Made by a program: the position numbers and the translations under genes. The notes beneath the pieces are model-generated. The model was not told where the DNA came from. It made no database searches and saw only the letters and a program-made list of their open reading frames with translations. DNA of 34,766 nt from Campylobacteraceae bacterium (lineage in GTDB: Bacteria > Campylobacterota > Campylobacteria > Campylobacterales > Sulfurovaceae): the NCBI GenBank assembly GCA_027081355.1, contig JALWKP010000152.1, positions 1 to 34,766 of the forward strand. Reading direction: 5' to 3'. Below, in pieces: positions 23,311 to 30,994 of this stretch. Position 1 is the stretch's first letter. The number at the start of each line of letters is the position of its first letter.

Positions 23311-24891
23311 ATGATAGAATATAAATTTAATACATTTTACCAGGCACTTAAGCATTATGCTTATTTACAACCTAATGTTACAGCAATAGTTATAAAAGAT
23401 AAAAAAATATCTTTTTCTAAATTGCACGATTTTACAAACAGGGTTGCTTCGTTTTTGCAAAGCAGAAATGTTAAACCGGGCGACAGAGTGGGGATATTTT
23501 TAAACAATTGCTGGGAGTATATACCTATTGTTTATGCTATTTCTAAAGTCGGAGCGGTTGCTGTTCCTATAAATACTCACTTTAAATCGCAAGAGTTAAG
23601 CAGTATAATAGAAGATGCCAATATAGATGTATTTTTTGCTAATGACAGTCTGCGTGATATTGTAGTAAAATCTATCGCTATTCATAAGTGCCCAAATGTC
23701 GCATGGATTGGAAATGATGTAGTAGGCACAAGATTCAAAAATATTTTAAAAGCAAAAGATACCTCGATAGAGATAGAGAGAAGTTTAGATGATGTTGCTT
23801 CTATTTTTTATACTTCTGGAACCACCGGCGACCCAAAAGGCGCAATTTTGACCAATAGAAATATGCTTTTTAATGCGATTTCTGCAAATAAGCTTTTTAA
23901 AACGACAAAAAAAGACAGAAGCGTGGTATTCTTACCGCTTTTCCACATATACAGTTATAATGTGGCGGCGTTTTTGCCTTTAAATTTAGGGGCATCGATA
24001 GTTATGATACCCCCAAATACACCTTTTAGCGAAATTTTAAAAAGCGTATATAAAAATAAGGTTACACTGTTTTTTGGAATTCCTAATGTTTATGATGCGA
24101 TGGCAAAGAGCAAATTGTCTTGGCGTTTTATGAAATTTAATAAAATACGGCTTTTTGTTTCTGGAGCTGTGGCAATGCCGCTAAGTGTGCATGTTGCTAT
24201 GCAAGAGAAGTTTAAAAAGATACAATTAGTAGAAGGCTATGGTTTGACCGAAGCGTCTCCGATAGTGACTATAAACCCGCCAAATGGCTCTAAAATATCT
24301 TCGGTAGGCAAACCGATACCAGGATGCGAGGTTAAAATTGTTAATGAGCGCTGTTTAGATTTAAGCAATAAAACAATTGGAGAAGTTATCGTTAAAGGCG
24401 ATAATGTTATGAAAGGTTACTTAAACAGAGAAGAAGAGACTAAAGAGGCTATTGTTAAAGGGTGGCTTTACACCGGAGATTTGGGCTATATTGATGAAGA
24501 CGGCTACTTATATATTGTAGATAGAAAAAAAGATGTAATTATTGTTAATGGTTTAAATATTTATCCAACAGAGATAGAACAGATAGTAAATCAATTCGAC
24601 GGTGTAAAAAGGTCTGCTGTTATAGCTAAAAAGGATGAATTAAGGAATGATATTCCTATCTGCTATATTGAGCTTGAAGATTCTGATAAAGAGTTAAATA
24701 TAGAAAAATTGGTTAAATATTTAAAAGGATTTTTAGCAGATTATAAAATTCCATCAGATTTTGTATATATCGAAAAAATTCCGGTAGGTCCCAGCGGAAA
24801 AATTTTAAAAGAGAAGTTAAAACAGATAATTATAGAAAAAGAGCATAAAGAAATTATTGATGAAAGCAAATATTTAAACAGTTATTATTAG
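23311..24891 (+). CDS. Acyl-CoA ligase / AMP-binding enzyme
   Basis: A 526-residue member of the ANL superfamily, which activates a carboxylic acid with ATP and transfers it to CoA. The phosphate loop is YTSGTTGDPKG (167-177). The A5 motif is EGYGLTEASP (308-317), the ribose-binding Asp is in YTGDLG (387-392), and the hinge follows DRKKDVIIVNGLNIYP. The catalytic Lys is in GPSGKILK (Lys497). Length and order match long-chain fatty acyl-CoA synthetases (FadD-like); the exact acid is unknown. It stands alone between spacers. Its TAG stop is the first TAG of a heptamer repeat that follows. Confidence 0.88.
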   Translation: MIEYKFNTFYQALKHYAYLQPNVTAIVIKDKKISFSKLHDFTNRVASFLQSRNVKPGDRVGIFLNNCWEYIPIVYAISKVGAVAVPINTHFKSQELSSIIEDANIDVFFANDSLRDIVVKSIAIHKCPNVAWIGNDVVGTRFKNILKAKDTSIEIERSLDDVASIFYTSGTTGDPKGAILTNRNMLFNAISANKLFKTTKKDRSVVFLPLFHIYSYNVAAFLPLNLGASIVMIPPNTPFSEILKSVYKNKVTLFFGIPNVYDAMAKSKLSWRFMKFNKIRLFVSGAVAMPLSVHVAMQEKFKKIQLVEGYGLTEASPIVTINPPNGSKISSVGKPIPGCEVKIVNERCLDLSNKTIGEVIVKGDNVMKGYLNREEETKEAIVKGWLYTGDLGYIDEDGYLYIVDRKKDVIIVNGLNIYPTEIEQIVNQFDGVKRSAVIAKKDELRNDIPICYIELEDSDKELNIEKLVKYLKGFLADYKIPSDFVYIEKIPVGPSGKILKEKLKQIIIEKEHKEIIDESKYLNSYY

Positions 24892-25066
24892 AAATTAGAG
24901 ATTAGAGATTAGAAATTAGAGATTAGAGAAATTTGTTTTTTGTAGTCTATATTCTGTAATACGAATGTCAAGATGGTTTTTTCTGTCGGCTTTTAGCTTT
25001 TAGCTTTTTGCCAATAAATAGAAACTTTCGTGTTTAACTTACGATGGTAATGGAGGTCTCCTTAAA
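24888..25066 (+). repeat. Heptamer array plus conserved tail, copy 2
   Basis: Six 7-base units (TTAGAAA or TTAGAGA) run from 24888 to 24929. They begin inside the last two codons of the acyl-CoA ligase, so the stop codon is part of the first unit. The following tail (24930-25066) is nearly identical for about 85 bases to the inverted copy at 29214-29325, and its last part matches the tails at 13030-13089 and 27000-27044. It fills the gap to the convergent DUF2059 gene. Confidence 0.85.
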
Positions 25067-25067
25067 A

Positions 25068-25079
25068 CGCCAAAAGGCG
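25068..25079. terminator. Short hairpin between convergent genes
   Basis: CGCC-AAAA-GGCG forms a 4-bp G+C stem with an AAAA loop. On the plus strand a T-rich tract follows a few bases later, so it may help end the acyl-CoA ligase transcript. Confidence 0.4.
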
Positions 25080-25086
25080 GCAAAAA

Positions 25087-25635
25087 TTATTTTTTTTGCT
25101 CTTTTTTATGCTCTTGCTTAGCGCTTTTTTTGGATTTTTTATTTTCTAAAGTTTTTTTAATTAAATTGTTTAACTCGTCAGAGTGTTTTGAAATTTCTTC
25201 TAAACTGAGTCTTTGAATTTGCAAACCTATTTTTGGCTGCAATTTAAGCACTTTTTGACCTATTGGAGTTTTATAAAATTCATCCAGTTTTTTTAATTCA
25301 TCAGTAGTGTAATTGGCTGCATATATTTTAGAAATTTTAGGTTTTAAAGCCTTCCAGCCGGTATATTTAACATAAAATGCTTTTATTTTACCTTCAATTT
25401 TTTTTAATTTAGGCTCTCTTGTAACCAATACTTTTACAGCAGTGTCAATCATTTTTTTATATGCATTTTCAACACCCATATCTTCTAACATTTTACCTGC
25501 TGCAACAATTGCAGAATTGTCAGCCTTTGCTGTTTTATTGCTATCTTTTGCCGCAGTTGAATTTGCTTCTCCTGCATAAATTACACAGGTTGCCAAAGTG
25601 GAAATTAGTGCAATTTTTACTGTTTTTTTTAACAT
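25087..25635 (-). CDS. Secreted DUF2059-family protein
   Basis: A 182-residue protein with a signal peptide (MLKKTVKIALISTLATCVIYAG, cut probably near residue 21). A Lys/Asn/Ser-rich linker is followed by a helical domain. Residues around 115-140 (ELKKLDEFYKTPIGQKVLKLQP) match the DUF2059 pattern of a short helix pair with a KTPIGQK core. The tail is extremely lysine-rich. DUF2059 proteins are periplasmic and of unknown function. An AAGGAG site lies upstream, with a -10 box inside an inverted repeat. Confidence 0.75.
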   Translation of the reverse strand: MLKKTVKIALISTLATCVIYAGEANSTAAKDSNKTAKADNSAIVAAGKMLEDMGVENAYKKMIDTAVKVLVTREPKLKKIEGKIKAFYVKYTGWKALKPKISKIYAANYTTDELKKLDEFYKTPIGQKVLKLQPKIGLQIQRLSLEEISKHSDELNNLIKKTLENKKSKKSAKQEHKKEQKK

Positions 25636-25656
25636 AACTTGCTGCTCCTTAATAAA

Positions 25657-25679
25657 TTTTAGGCAAATTATACCTAAAA
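25657..25679 (-). promoter_or_regulatory. -10 box within an inverted repeat upstream of the DUF2059 gene
   Basis: TTTTAGG at 25657-25663 and CCTAAAA at 25673-25679 are exact inverted repeats. Between them, on the minus strand, lies TATAAT (25672-25667). It may be an operator over the promoter, or a weak terminator of the gene at 25706 that doubles as the next promoter. Confidence 0.45.
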
Positions 25680-25705
25680 AGTATAGAAATATCTTAAATT
25701 TTTAT

Positions 25706-26629
25706 CTATTTTTTATGAATAATCCAATTTTTTTTATTATATTTTGCAATAAAAATTATACGCTGTTTTTTAGCGGTTTGGGCAATTAGCGAATAGTTAA
25801 ATTTAATTGCTTCGAGTTTCAGGGTATTTGCACCGATGATTTTGATTTTTCTGATTCTTAAATTGGGCTCTGGCAATTCTAAAAGCTTGTAAGGTTTGTT
25901 GATAATTTTAGAATTTTCGATTTTAAATGCATAAAGAGCGTTTTTCCTTGCACTGCCTGCTAACAGAAATTTGCCGTTTTTTGCGTGTAAAATATTGATT
26001 GTCAAAGCGTCAAAACCGCTTATTTTTTGCAAAATATCCTGAGTTTTTGGGTTTATATGATAAATCTCACCTTTTTGGGCTTTGTAATTGCTCTCATCAA
26101 TTGCACTAGCCCAAAGGGTGCCGTCATCGCAGTCAAAAACTACTGAAATTAAGCCGTAAGGGTTTGTAGCGTTTGGATTGACATCGTCAATAACCATCCA
26201 GCGCTCAAGTTTGCCGCTTGCACTGTCGATTTTATAAATAGCTTTTTGCAAATTAAATGTGCTTGGTTTTATGCTTATAAACGGATTTGGCGTTAAGTAG
26301 ATATTTCCGCTGCTGTCAATTGTGTAAGTGCCCAAAGCATCATAGGCTTCCCACTCTTTTTTGTGCAAAACCTTTTTAAAATCCGCTCCGTAATAAAAAG
26401 CAATGCCTTTGTAATTAATTTGACTCAAATCGATTATAGGGCGTTTTATCCCCATTTTGTTTAAAAATGCCGGGATTCTGGCACAGCTTCTTTGTTTATT
26501 AAAAGCGCCTGTGTCTAAAGTTTTAGCAGGCTCTTGATTATTTGCCGGCGTATTGCCATCTTGCAAAACAAAATACCCTATTCCTGCTAAAATAAGCAGT
26601 GCAAAAAGTATAGGCATAATTTTTTTCAT
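25706..26629 (-). CDS. Membrane-anchored propeller-like protein of unknown function
   Basis: I do not recognise a named family. The 307-residue protein begins with a membrane or signal segment (residues 4-23, MPILFALLILAGIGYFVL). Repeated segments of the form GNIYLTPNPF, AIYKIDSASGKLERW, GTLWASAID, GEIYHINPKT and GKFLLAGSARKNALYAF suggest the blades of an SMP-30 or YncE-like beta-propeller. There is no clear catalytic motif. An AAAGGAT site precedes the ATG. A large repeat-filled spacer lies upstream. Confidence 0.6.
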   Translation of the reverse strand: MKKIMPILFALLILAGIGYFVLQDGNTPANNQEPAKTLDTGAFNKQRSCARIPAFLNKMGIKRPIIDLSQINYKGIAFYYGADFKKVLHKKEWEAYDALGTYTIDSSGNIYLTPNPFISIKPSTFNLQKAIYKIDSASGKLERWMVIDDVNPNATNPYGLISVVFDCDDGTLWASAIDESNYKAQKGEIYHINPKTQDILQKISGFDALTINILHAKNGKFLLAGSARKNALYAFKIENSKIINKPYKLLELPEPNLRIRKIKIIGANTLKLEAIKFNYSLIAQTAKKQRIIFIAKYNKKNWIIHKK

Positions 26630-26752
26630 TTTTATCCTTTTGAATTATTTGCGGCACACTCTTATACGCATCAACTTAAAAATTTCATTCATATAAAAAA
26701 TATAGTATTGCGTCATTCCCGCAAAAGAGAAATGACTGGATTCCTCAAGCTT

Positions 26753-26832
26753 TAGGGCACCTCCATTGCCATTAAGTTAAGAGTAAAATATCCATTTATT
26801 GGCATAAAGCTTAAAGCCAAAAGCAGAAAGCT
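26753..26832 (-). repeat. Modular repeat tail, inverted copy
   Basis: This is the reverse complement of the conserved tail: GGCACCTCCATTGCCATTAAG, then CCATTTATTGGC, then the AAGC array and AAAGCAGAAAGC. It lies immediately next to the dRS3-like element at 26840 and points opposite to the copies at 26951 and 27191. Confidence 0.8.
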
Positions 26833-26839
26833 GTCACTG

Positions 26840-26949
26840 CGTCATTCCCGCGAAAGCGGGAATCCACAGACTTTGTAACCAAAAAATTTGGATTCCTTAC
26901 TTTTTTGGTTATTTAAACTGTGGATTCCTGGTCAAGCCAGGAATGACGA
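26840..26949. mobile_element. MITE-like element with dRS3-like hairpin ends, copy 1
   Basis: The ends are CGTCATTCC and GGAATGACG. The left end contains the 20-bp palindrome ATTCCC-N8-GGGAAT (26844-26863) and the right end a similar hairpin near 26923-26943. CCACAG and CTGTGG add further inverted bases. The length is about 110 bp with no reading frame of its own. ATTCCC-N8-GGGAAT is the consensus I recall for the neisserial dRS3 repeat. A degraded half copy lies at 26710-26742. Confidence 0.7.
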
Positions 26950-26950
26950 G

Positions 26951-27044
26951 ATGCTTTTCTCTATCGGCTTTTGGCTTTGAGCTTTAAGCTTTGTGCATTT
27001 TATGGACATAAAAACCTTAACTTAATGGCATTGGAGGTGCCCTT
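26951..27044 (+). repeat. Modular repeat tail, direct copy A
   Basis: This starts directly at the end of the MITE-like element with ATGCTTTTCTCTATCGGC, continues through the CTTTTGGCTTTGAGC array, GTGCATTTTATGGACATAAA and CCTTAACTTAATGGCATTGG, and ends in AGGTGCCCTT. The last 77 bases (26968-27044) are identical to 27201-27277. Confidence 0.85.
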
Positions 27045-27084
27045 CAATGCCAAAAGCAGAAAGCAAAAAAATTATCTGCCTCCT

Positions 27085-27190
27085 GTCATTCCCAACTTGA
27101 TTGGGAATCCACGATTTAAATTGCTTAAAAGTAAAAATAGGACTTTTGTAGCAGTTCAAACTGTGGATTCCCGCTTTCGCGGGAATGACG
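27085..27190. mobile_element. MITE-like element with dRS3-like hairpin ends, copy 2
   Basis: About 106 bp. The left hairpin is ATTCCC-N9-GGGAAT (27088-27108) and the right is ATTCCC-N8-GGGAAT (27167-27186). The outer ends are TGTCATTCC and GGAATGACG. It has the same plan as the copy at 26840 but a different interior, and is again followed directly by the modular tail. No coding capacity. Confidence 0.7.
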
Positions 27191-27278
27191 AGGTGGTTAG
27201 CTTTTGGCTTTGAGCTTTAAGCTTTGTGCATTTTATGGACATAAAAACCTTAACTTAATGGCATTGGAGGTGCCCTTT
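27191..27278 (+). repeat. Modular repeat tail, direct copy B
   Basis: The second copy of the tail begins just after the MITE-like element. From 27201 to 27277 it is identical to 26968-27044. Together with 26630-26830 this means the whole 672-bp gap between the genes at 25706 and 27302 is repeat DNA; I see no gene in it. Confidence 0.85.
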
Positions 27279-27301
27279 AGCCCTTAATCCTAACCAAATT
27301 A

Positions 27302-29176
27302 TCAATTATGAATTAAAACAAATTTCGGTCCCACAACGCAAGGCCATACTTTAGCAACCGGGTTGCCGTATTTGTCAATTGCGCTGTCTGCCCAGCAGTA
27401 TTGGTGCCCTTCTCTGTCGTCGTTGTGGATTGTAGGCACATACCAAAGCACTATATCACTGTTTTCAATCAACTCTTTATCGGCTATAAATCTCTCGGGA
27501 CCGTCTTCGTCCAGTTTGCAGCAGCTGCCAAGAGTCAGCAAATCTTCATCGCCCTCATCTTTTTTAAATTTGCTTATAAAAATATGCTCGTGGTCTCCGC
27601 GGCTTCCGTCTTTAAACTGTCCGCGGTTTGGCTCTACATAATATCCGCTGTCTGGATTTTCGATTTCGGTAAATTTATAAAGATATTTACCCTTATACAT
27701 CGGTTCTTTGGAACTAGCTTTATACTCGCCCTCTAAATCAAATTTCTGCCAAGCTCCGTTTTTATACAAAGAGAACTCTTCATGGCTGTCTAAATCTATA
27801 TCTAGGCGCATTACAGGGCGGTAAATTGCTTTATTTGAACATCCGCGCCCCATACTTACAGCTGCTGTTCTAAATGAGCCGTCTTTGTAAAAGAAAAAGC
27901 GGTTTTGATAGCGGTAATTGCAAGCCATCGGCCATTTTGGGTTTCTAAAGTCTTGAATAATACTAAAGCCCACGGTTTTATTGTTTTCTACAATATCTTT
28001 AACCTGCGGTCCGTTAAATGCCAGCACAACCGAAGTAGAAAACATAGGACACCCCATAGCATCGTTATATCCAAAGGTATATTCATTATTTTCGCCTTTA
28101 ACAAACTCAACCCGGCGCCCTTCGATGATTGTCGGCGTAGATGTATCGAGCTTATCGGCGCCGTAACCTTTGTAAGCTACGTGCCAATCGACCACTTTAA
28201 GCGATTTTGCAACTTTGTGCCCCTTAAATTTAACATCGCGAAGCTCCAGCCCGTCGGAGCCTGTTAAGTGGTAAACCATACTCCAGCCGTCTTTTTGCAG
28301 TTTTGTATCTTTTTGGCAGAAATTTTTAACAATATAGCGGTTTTCAAGCTCTCGCTCATCAATGCAGGCAGGTGTATAGGTTTTGCCAAGCCCTGCCCAT
28401 TTTGCCGCAGCAAGTTTAAGCTTTGTTAAATCTACAATTGCCCAAAGCGCCCTTTGCTTTTCGCGCTGCGGGAAGGTTGGCGCAACGCAGAGGTGGTTTT
28501 TGTTCTCGCACGGTGAATTTTCCAAATTAGTGCGCACATTGGGCATAGAAATTTCATTTGGTGTCGGTTCGTGCCCCAAATCTGCTATAATTTTCGGATT
28601 TTTCAAAGCAATAGCTTTAGCAATATTTGTTAATCTTACGCTAATATCGGGCTGCATATTCGGATAATTGTGAATTGCTATAATTTTTCTTGCATTAACA
28701 TCCACAATAGCCCTTTTAGTGCTGTTTAGCGCAAAATTGTATTTCTCTACAACATAACATACGCTCTCTTTGCACTCCTGCTTTGCTTTGCTATCTAGCA
28801 TAGAAACGGGCGCAGGCACTACACGCATAATGTCATTGTGCAAAATTTTGCCGTCTATTTTTGTATCGCTTAAAAATTTTTTGCTTTTTAACGCGACATC
28901 CTGAGCGATTTTGCCGTTGCTGTCTAATTCGCTATTATCTAAAGGCAACACGGTTTTTCCGCTTGCATAAGCCTCTTTTATATCATTTAAATATGCTTGA
29001 ACCTCTTCGATTTTTTCGTAATCGTTTCCTACATCGGGGATAATTATTTTTTTATCAGCTTTGCTGTAATGCTCGCTTTTTACCATAATTTTAGAGTGCT
29101 TTTTAAGATACAGCCCTCCAATAACCCCAAGCCCGGCAACAAATACAGCTGCCGCTATTTTATACTCTGATTTCAA
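27302..29176 (-). CDS. Anchored copper amine oxidase-like protein (diverged)
   Basis: A 624-residue protein starting at TTG with a strong AAAGGAG site. Residues 7-25 are a membrane anchor. Residues 300-335 (YHLTGSDGLELRDVKFKGHKV), 419-435 (CNYRYQNRFFFYKDGS), 457-461 (RLDID) and 574-584 (DIVLWYVPTIH) follow, in order, the catalytic domain of copper amine oxidases. Tyr421 falls where the cofactor-forming Tyr of the N-Y-D/E motif would be, but the next residue is Arg. The HxH copper ligands expected just before RLD are absent; another HxH (His529, His531) lies later. Many cysteines suggest an exported, disulfide-rich protein. A diverged oxidase or a non-catalytic relative is my best guess; the similarity is by eye. 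Confidence 0.5.
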   Translation of the reverse strand: MKSEYKIAAAVFVAGLGVIGGLYLKKHSKIMVKSEHYSKADKKIIIPDVGNDYEKIEEVQAYLNDIKEAYASGKTVLPLDNSELDSNGKIAQDVALKSKKFLSDTKIDGKILHNDIMRVVPAPVSMLDSKAKQECKESVCYVVEKYNFALNSTKRAIVDVNARKIIAIHNYPNMQPDISVRLTNIAKAIALKNPKIIADLGHEPTPNEISMPNVRTNLENSPCENKNHLCVAPTFPQREKQRALWAIVDLTKLKLAAAKWAGLGKTYTPACIDERELENRYIVKNFCQKDTKLQKDGWSMVYHLTGSDGLELRDVKFKGHKVAKSLKVVDWHVAYKGYGADKLDTSTPTIIEGRRVEFVKGENNEYTFGYNDAMGCPMFSTSVVLAFNGPQVKDIVENNKTVGFSIIQDFRNPKWPMACNYRYQNRFFFYKDGSFRTAAVSMGRGCSNKAIYRPVMRLDIDLDSHEEFSLYKNGAWQKFDLEGEYKASSKEPMYKGKYLYKFTEIENPDSGYYVEPNRGQFKDGSRGDHEHIFISKFKKDEGDEDLLTLGSCCKLDEDGPERFIADKELIENSDIVLWYVPTIHNDDREGHQYCWADSAIDKYGNPVAKVWPCVVGPKFVLIHN

Positions 29177-29213
29177 TGCAACTCCTTTACAAAATTGACA
29201 ACTCTATTGGGTG

Positions 29214-29325
29214 AAAAGCTTAAAGCTAAAAGCCAACAGAGAAAAGCATCTTGACATTCGTATTACAGAATATAGATTACAAAAAACAAATTTCTCTAAT
29301 CTCTAATCTCTCTTCTCTAAAATAG
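29214..29325 (-). repeat. Heptamer array plus conserved tail, copy 3 (inverted)
   Basis: On the minus strand it starts with TTTTAGAGAAGAGAGATTAG, whose first TAG is the stop codon of the TraB-family gene. It then matches the tail of the copy at 24888 for about 85 bases with only a handful of differences. It fills most of the gap before the 624-residue gene. Confidence 0.85.
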
Positions 29326-30216
29326 CAGCTTCTTAACTTTAAACCCCTCTTTTTTTAAATAATCCAAAACATTCCTTTTGCTTAAAAAGTGCATCGCTCC
29401 AAATGCGAAAAGATACTTTTTATTCGGATTTTTGCTTACAATTTCTGCAATTCTTTTTGCCATACGGATATTTCTTTTATATAAAATTGTATCTAAATAG
29501 CGCTTTTTTAAATCTTGACTTACCGTAGAATTTTGCATAGAATTCACAAAGTGCTCTATTACACACTTGCCGTCGCCTTTTGCATAGCAGTTTAAAAACT
29601 TTTCTATCATTTTAGGATTTTTTTCGTATTGAATTAAACCATCGCGCAGTATTTCGATGCTCTCTTTGCGGCTAAAGCTGTCGAAAATTGCGATTTGCTC
29701 TTCTACCTTTTCTACCCCTCCAACCTTTTTGCCCCGAGCTTTTGCGTATTCGTAAATTTGCTTATCCAAAGGCTTTATATAGCGGTATTTTAATTGATAT
29801 TTAAGCAATCCGACATTTAATGCAACTGCCCATATCTTAAATTTGTCAAAAGCCTTGAGGTTTAAATACGGCGCTTCTTTCTTTAGCTGCATTTGCAATT
29901 TATCGTAAACATCTTTTGGCAAAATCTCTTGTAAAGTTTTATTGTCATCGCGCAAGGAAGCTTGCATTATAGCCATTGTTGCAAACATATTTAGAGGAAT
30001 TTCGGTATAAACCTCATCTACGCTGTCTATTATCTTTTTTACCCTTTGAAATTCCGCATTTGCAACAGGGTGCGGCAGGTGCATTGTGCCAAAAAGATAA
30101 ATTGTGCTTTTGTTTTTTACTGCTTTCCACAAAAAGGGCTTAACATTAACTGCCGTGTAAGCATTTCTGCCAAAAGCAAGCCCAAAAAAGAGAATTAAAA
30201 CGGTTAAAATTCTCAT
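29317..30216 (-). CDS. TraB/GumN family protein
   Basis: A 299-residue exported protein. The first 16 residues are a signal peptide. The two family motifs are both present: GTMHLPH (residues 43-49) and GAMHFLS near residue 273. These Gly-x-x-His motifs define the TraB/PrgY/GumN fold, related to metal-dependent hydrolases. The biological substrate is unknown. The ATG overlaps the stop of the M15 peptidase gene by four bases, so they form an operon. The TAG stop lies in the first unit of a repeat array. Confidence 0.8.
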   Translation of the reverse strand: MRILTVLILFFGLAFGRNAYTAVNVKPFLWKAVKNKSTIYLFGTMHLPHPVANAEFQRVKKIIDSVDEVYTEIPLNMFATMAIMQASLRDDNKTLQEILPKDVYDKLQMQLKKEAPYLNLKAFDKFKIWAVALNVGLLKYQLKYRYIKPLDKQIYEYAKARGKKVGGVEKVEEQIAIFDSFSRKESIEILRDGLIQYEKNPKMIEKFLNCYAKGDGKCVIEHFVNSMQNSTVSQDLKKRYLDTILYKRNIRMAKRIAEIVSKNPNKKYLFAFGAMHFLSKRNVLDYLKKEGFKVKKLLF

Positions 30217-30929
30217 TTAAGCAGTTCCGGTCTGTATTCAAAATGCATTGTGTCGTAGTGATACCATTTTCCGCCCCAAATAAAGCCGTGGCGCTCGAAA
30301 ATTTGCACAATCTTTTGGGGAATTTGGTTGCGGTATCTGTAAGCCCCTTTGCTCCAGCGCCAGTATGCCGAATATTTCACATTTATATCTATTGCCGCGC
30401 CAAAAGAGTGCACGCTTAGCCGCTTTGTGCCCGCAATACGGCGCCATTTAAATGTTCCGCCAATAGGATGCAGATATTTTTGAAACTGCGGCGGCAAAGT
30501 TTTTAAATCGCGGTAAACCGCTTTAAGCGCATTTGCCACCCCCTCTTTTTTTGTAACCTTAACAGCCCCGCCAAACCAAGGTATTGTAACTAAATTTGCC
30601 CTTACTTCGCTTTCGTTATGCCCGTAAATCTCTTTAAAAAGCGGCTCAAAACGAATCCTTCCGGGGTCGAAATTTTTAGGCAGAGCCTTAATTGGGTGTT
30701 TAGGGTATTTAAATTTAAACATATCCTCAATATCCGGGCTGTTTAAAAGCTGAGTAAAACTTTTTTTCTTCCCGTCATCATATATAAAACTCTTTCCGTT
30801 GCTTAAATAAATTCGGTTATTTTCACATTTAACAATAGATTTGTAAGAAGCAATAAGTTTTAAAGCATTGTAGTCGCAATTTGCAAATAAGTAAGCTGTT
30901 GTTATTAGCAGGTATGAGAACAACTTCAT
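30213..30929 (-). CDS. M15-family peptidase (VanY / D-Ala-D-Ala carboxypeptidase-like)
   Basis: A 238-residue periplasmic enzyme with a signal peptide (cut near residue 17). The zinc site is complete: SVHSFGAAIDIN gives His174 and Asp181, and DTMHFEYRPE gives His229. Such enzymes cut D-Ala-D-Ala or cross-links in peptidoglycan. It is upstream of the TraB-family gene and overlaps it. Its ribosome binding site (AAAAAGG, ideally spaced) lies inside the stem of a hairpin four bases before the start, so translation may be limited unless the hairpin opens. Confidence 0.85.
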   Translation of the reverse strand: MKLFSYLLITTAYLFANCDYNALKLIASYKSIVKCENNRIYLSNGKSFIYDDGKKKSFTQLLNSPDIEDMFKFKYPKHPIKALPKNFDPGRIRFEPLFKEIYGHNESEVRANLVTIPWFGGAVKVTKKEGVANALKAVYRDLKTLPPQFQKYLHPIGGTFKWRRIAGTKRLSVHSFGAAIDINVKYSAYWRWSKGAYRYRNQIPQKIVQIFERHGFIWGGKWYHYDTMHFEYRPELLK

Positions 30930-30932
30930 AAA

Positions 30933-30967
30933 AAGCCTTTTTATTGCATTTTAGCAATAAAAGGCTT
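30933..30967 (-). terminator. Terminator hairpin that also holds the M15 ribosome binding site
   Basis: Bases 30933-30947 pair with 30954-30967, a 14-bp stem with one bulged T and a short loop. It follows the lipoprotein gene by 27 bases and, on the transcribed strand, ends in a T-run. The 3' arm contains AAAAAGG, six bases before the ATG of the M15 gene, so the same stem can stop transcription and mask translation. Confidence 0.65.
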
Positions 30968-30994
30968 AAAGATTTAATTAAGAAAATATTAAAA

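Noticed and set aside
24888-24929. CRISPR or telomere-like array
   Set aside because: Contiguous heptamers without spacers, at the end of a gene in a chromosomal context.
26971-27213. 80-residue open frame in the repeat-filled spacer
   Set aside because: It is built from the modular repeat tail and the MITE-like element, has no ribosome binding site, and its sequence is explained entirely by the repeats.
27363-28667. Several plus-strand frames of 60-120 residues
   Set aside because: All are antisense to the 624-residue gene, which has a consistent start, membrane anchor and ordered motifs.
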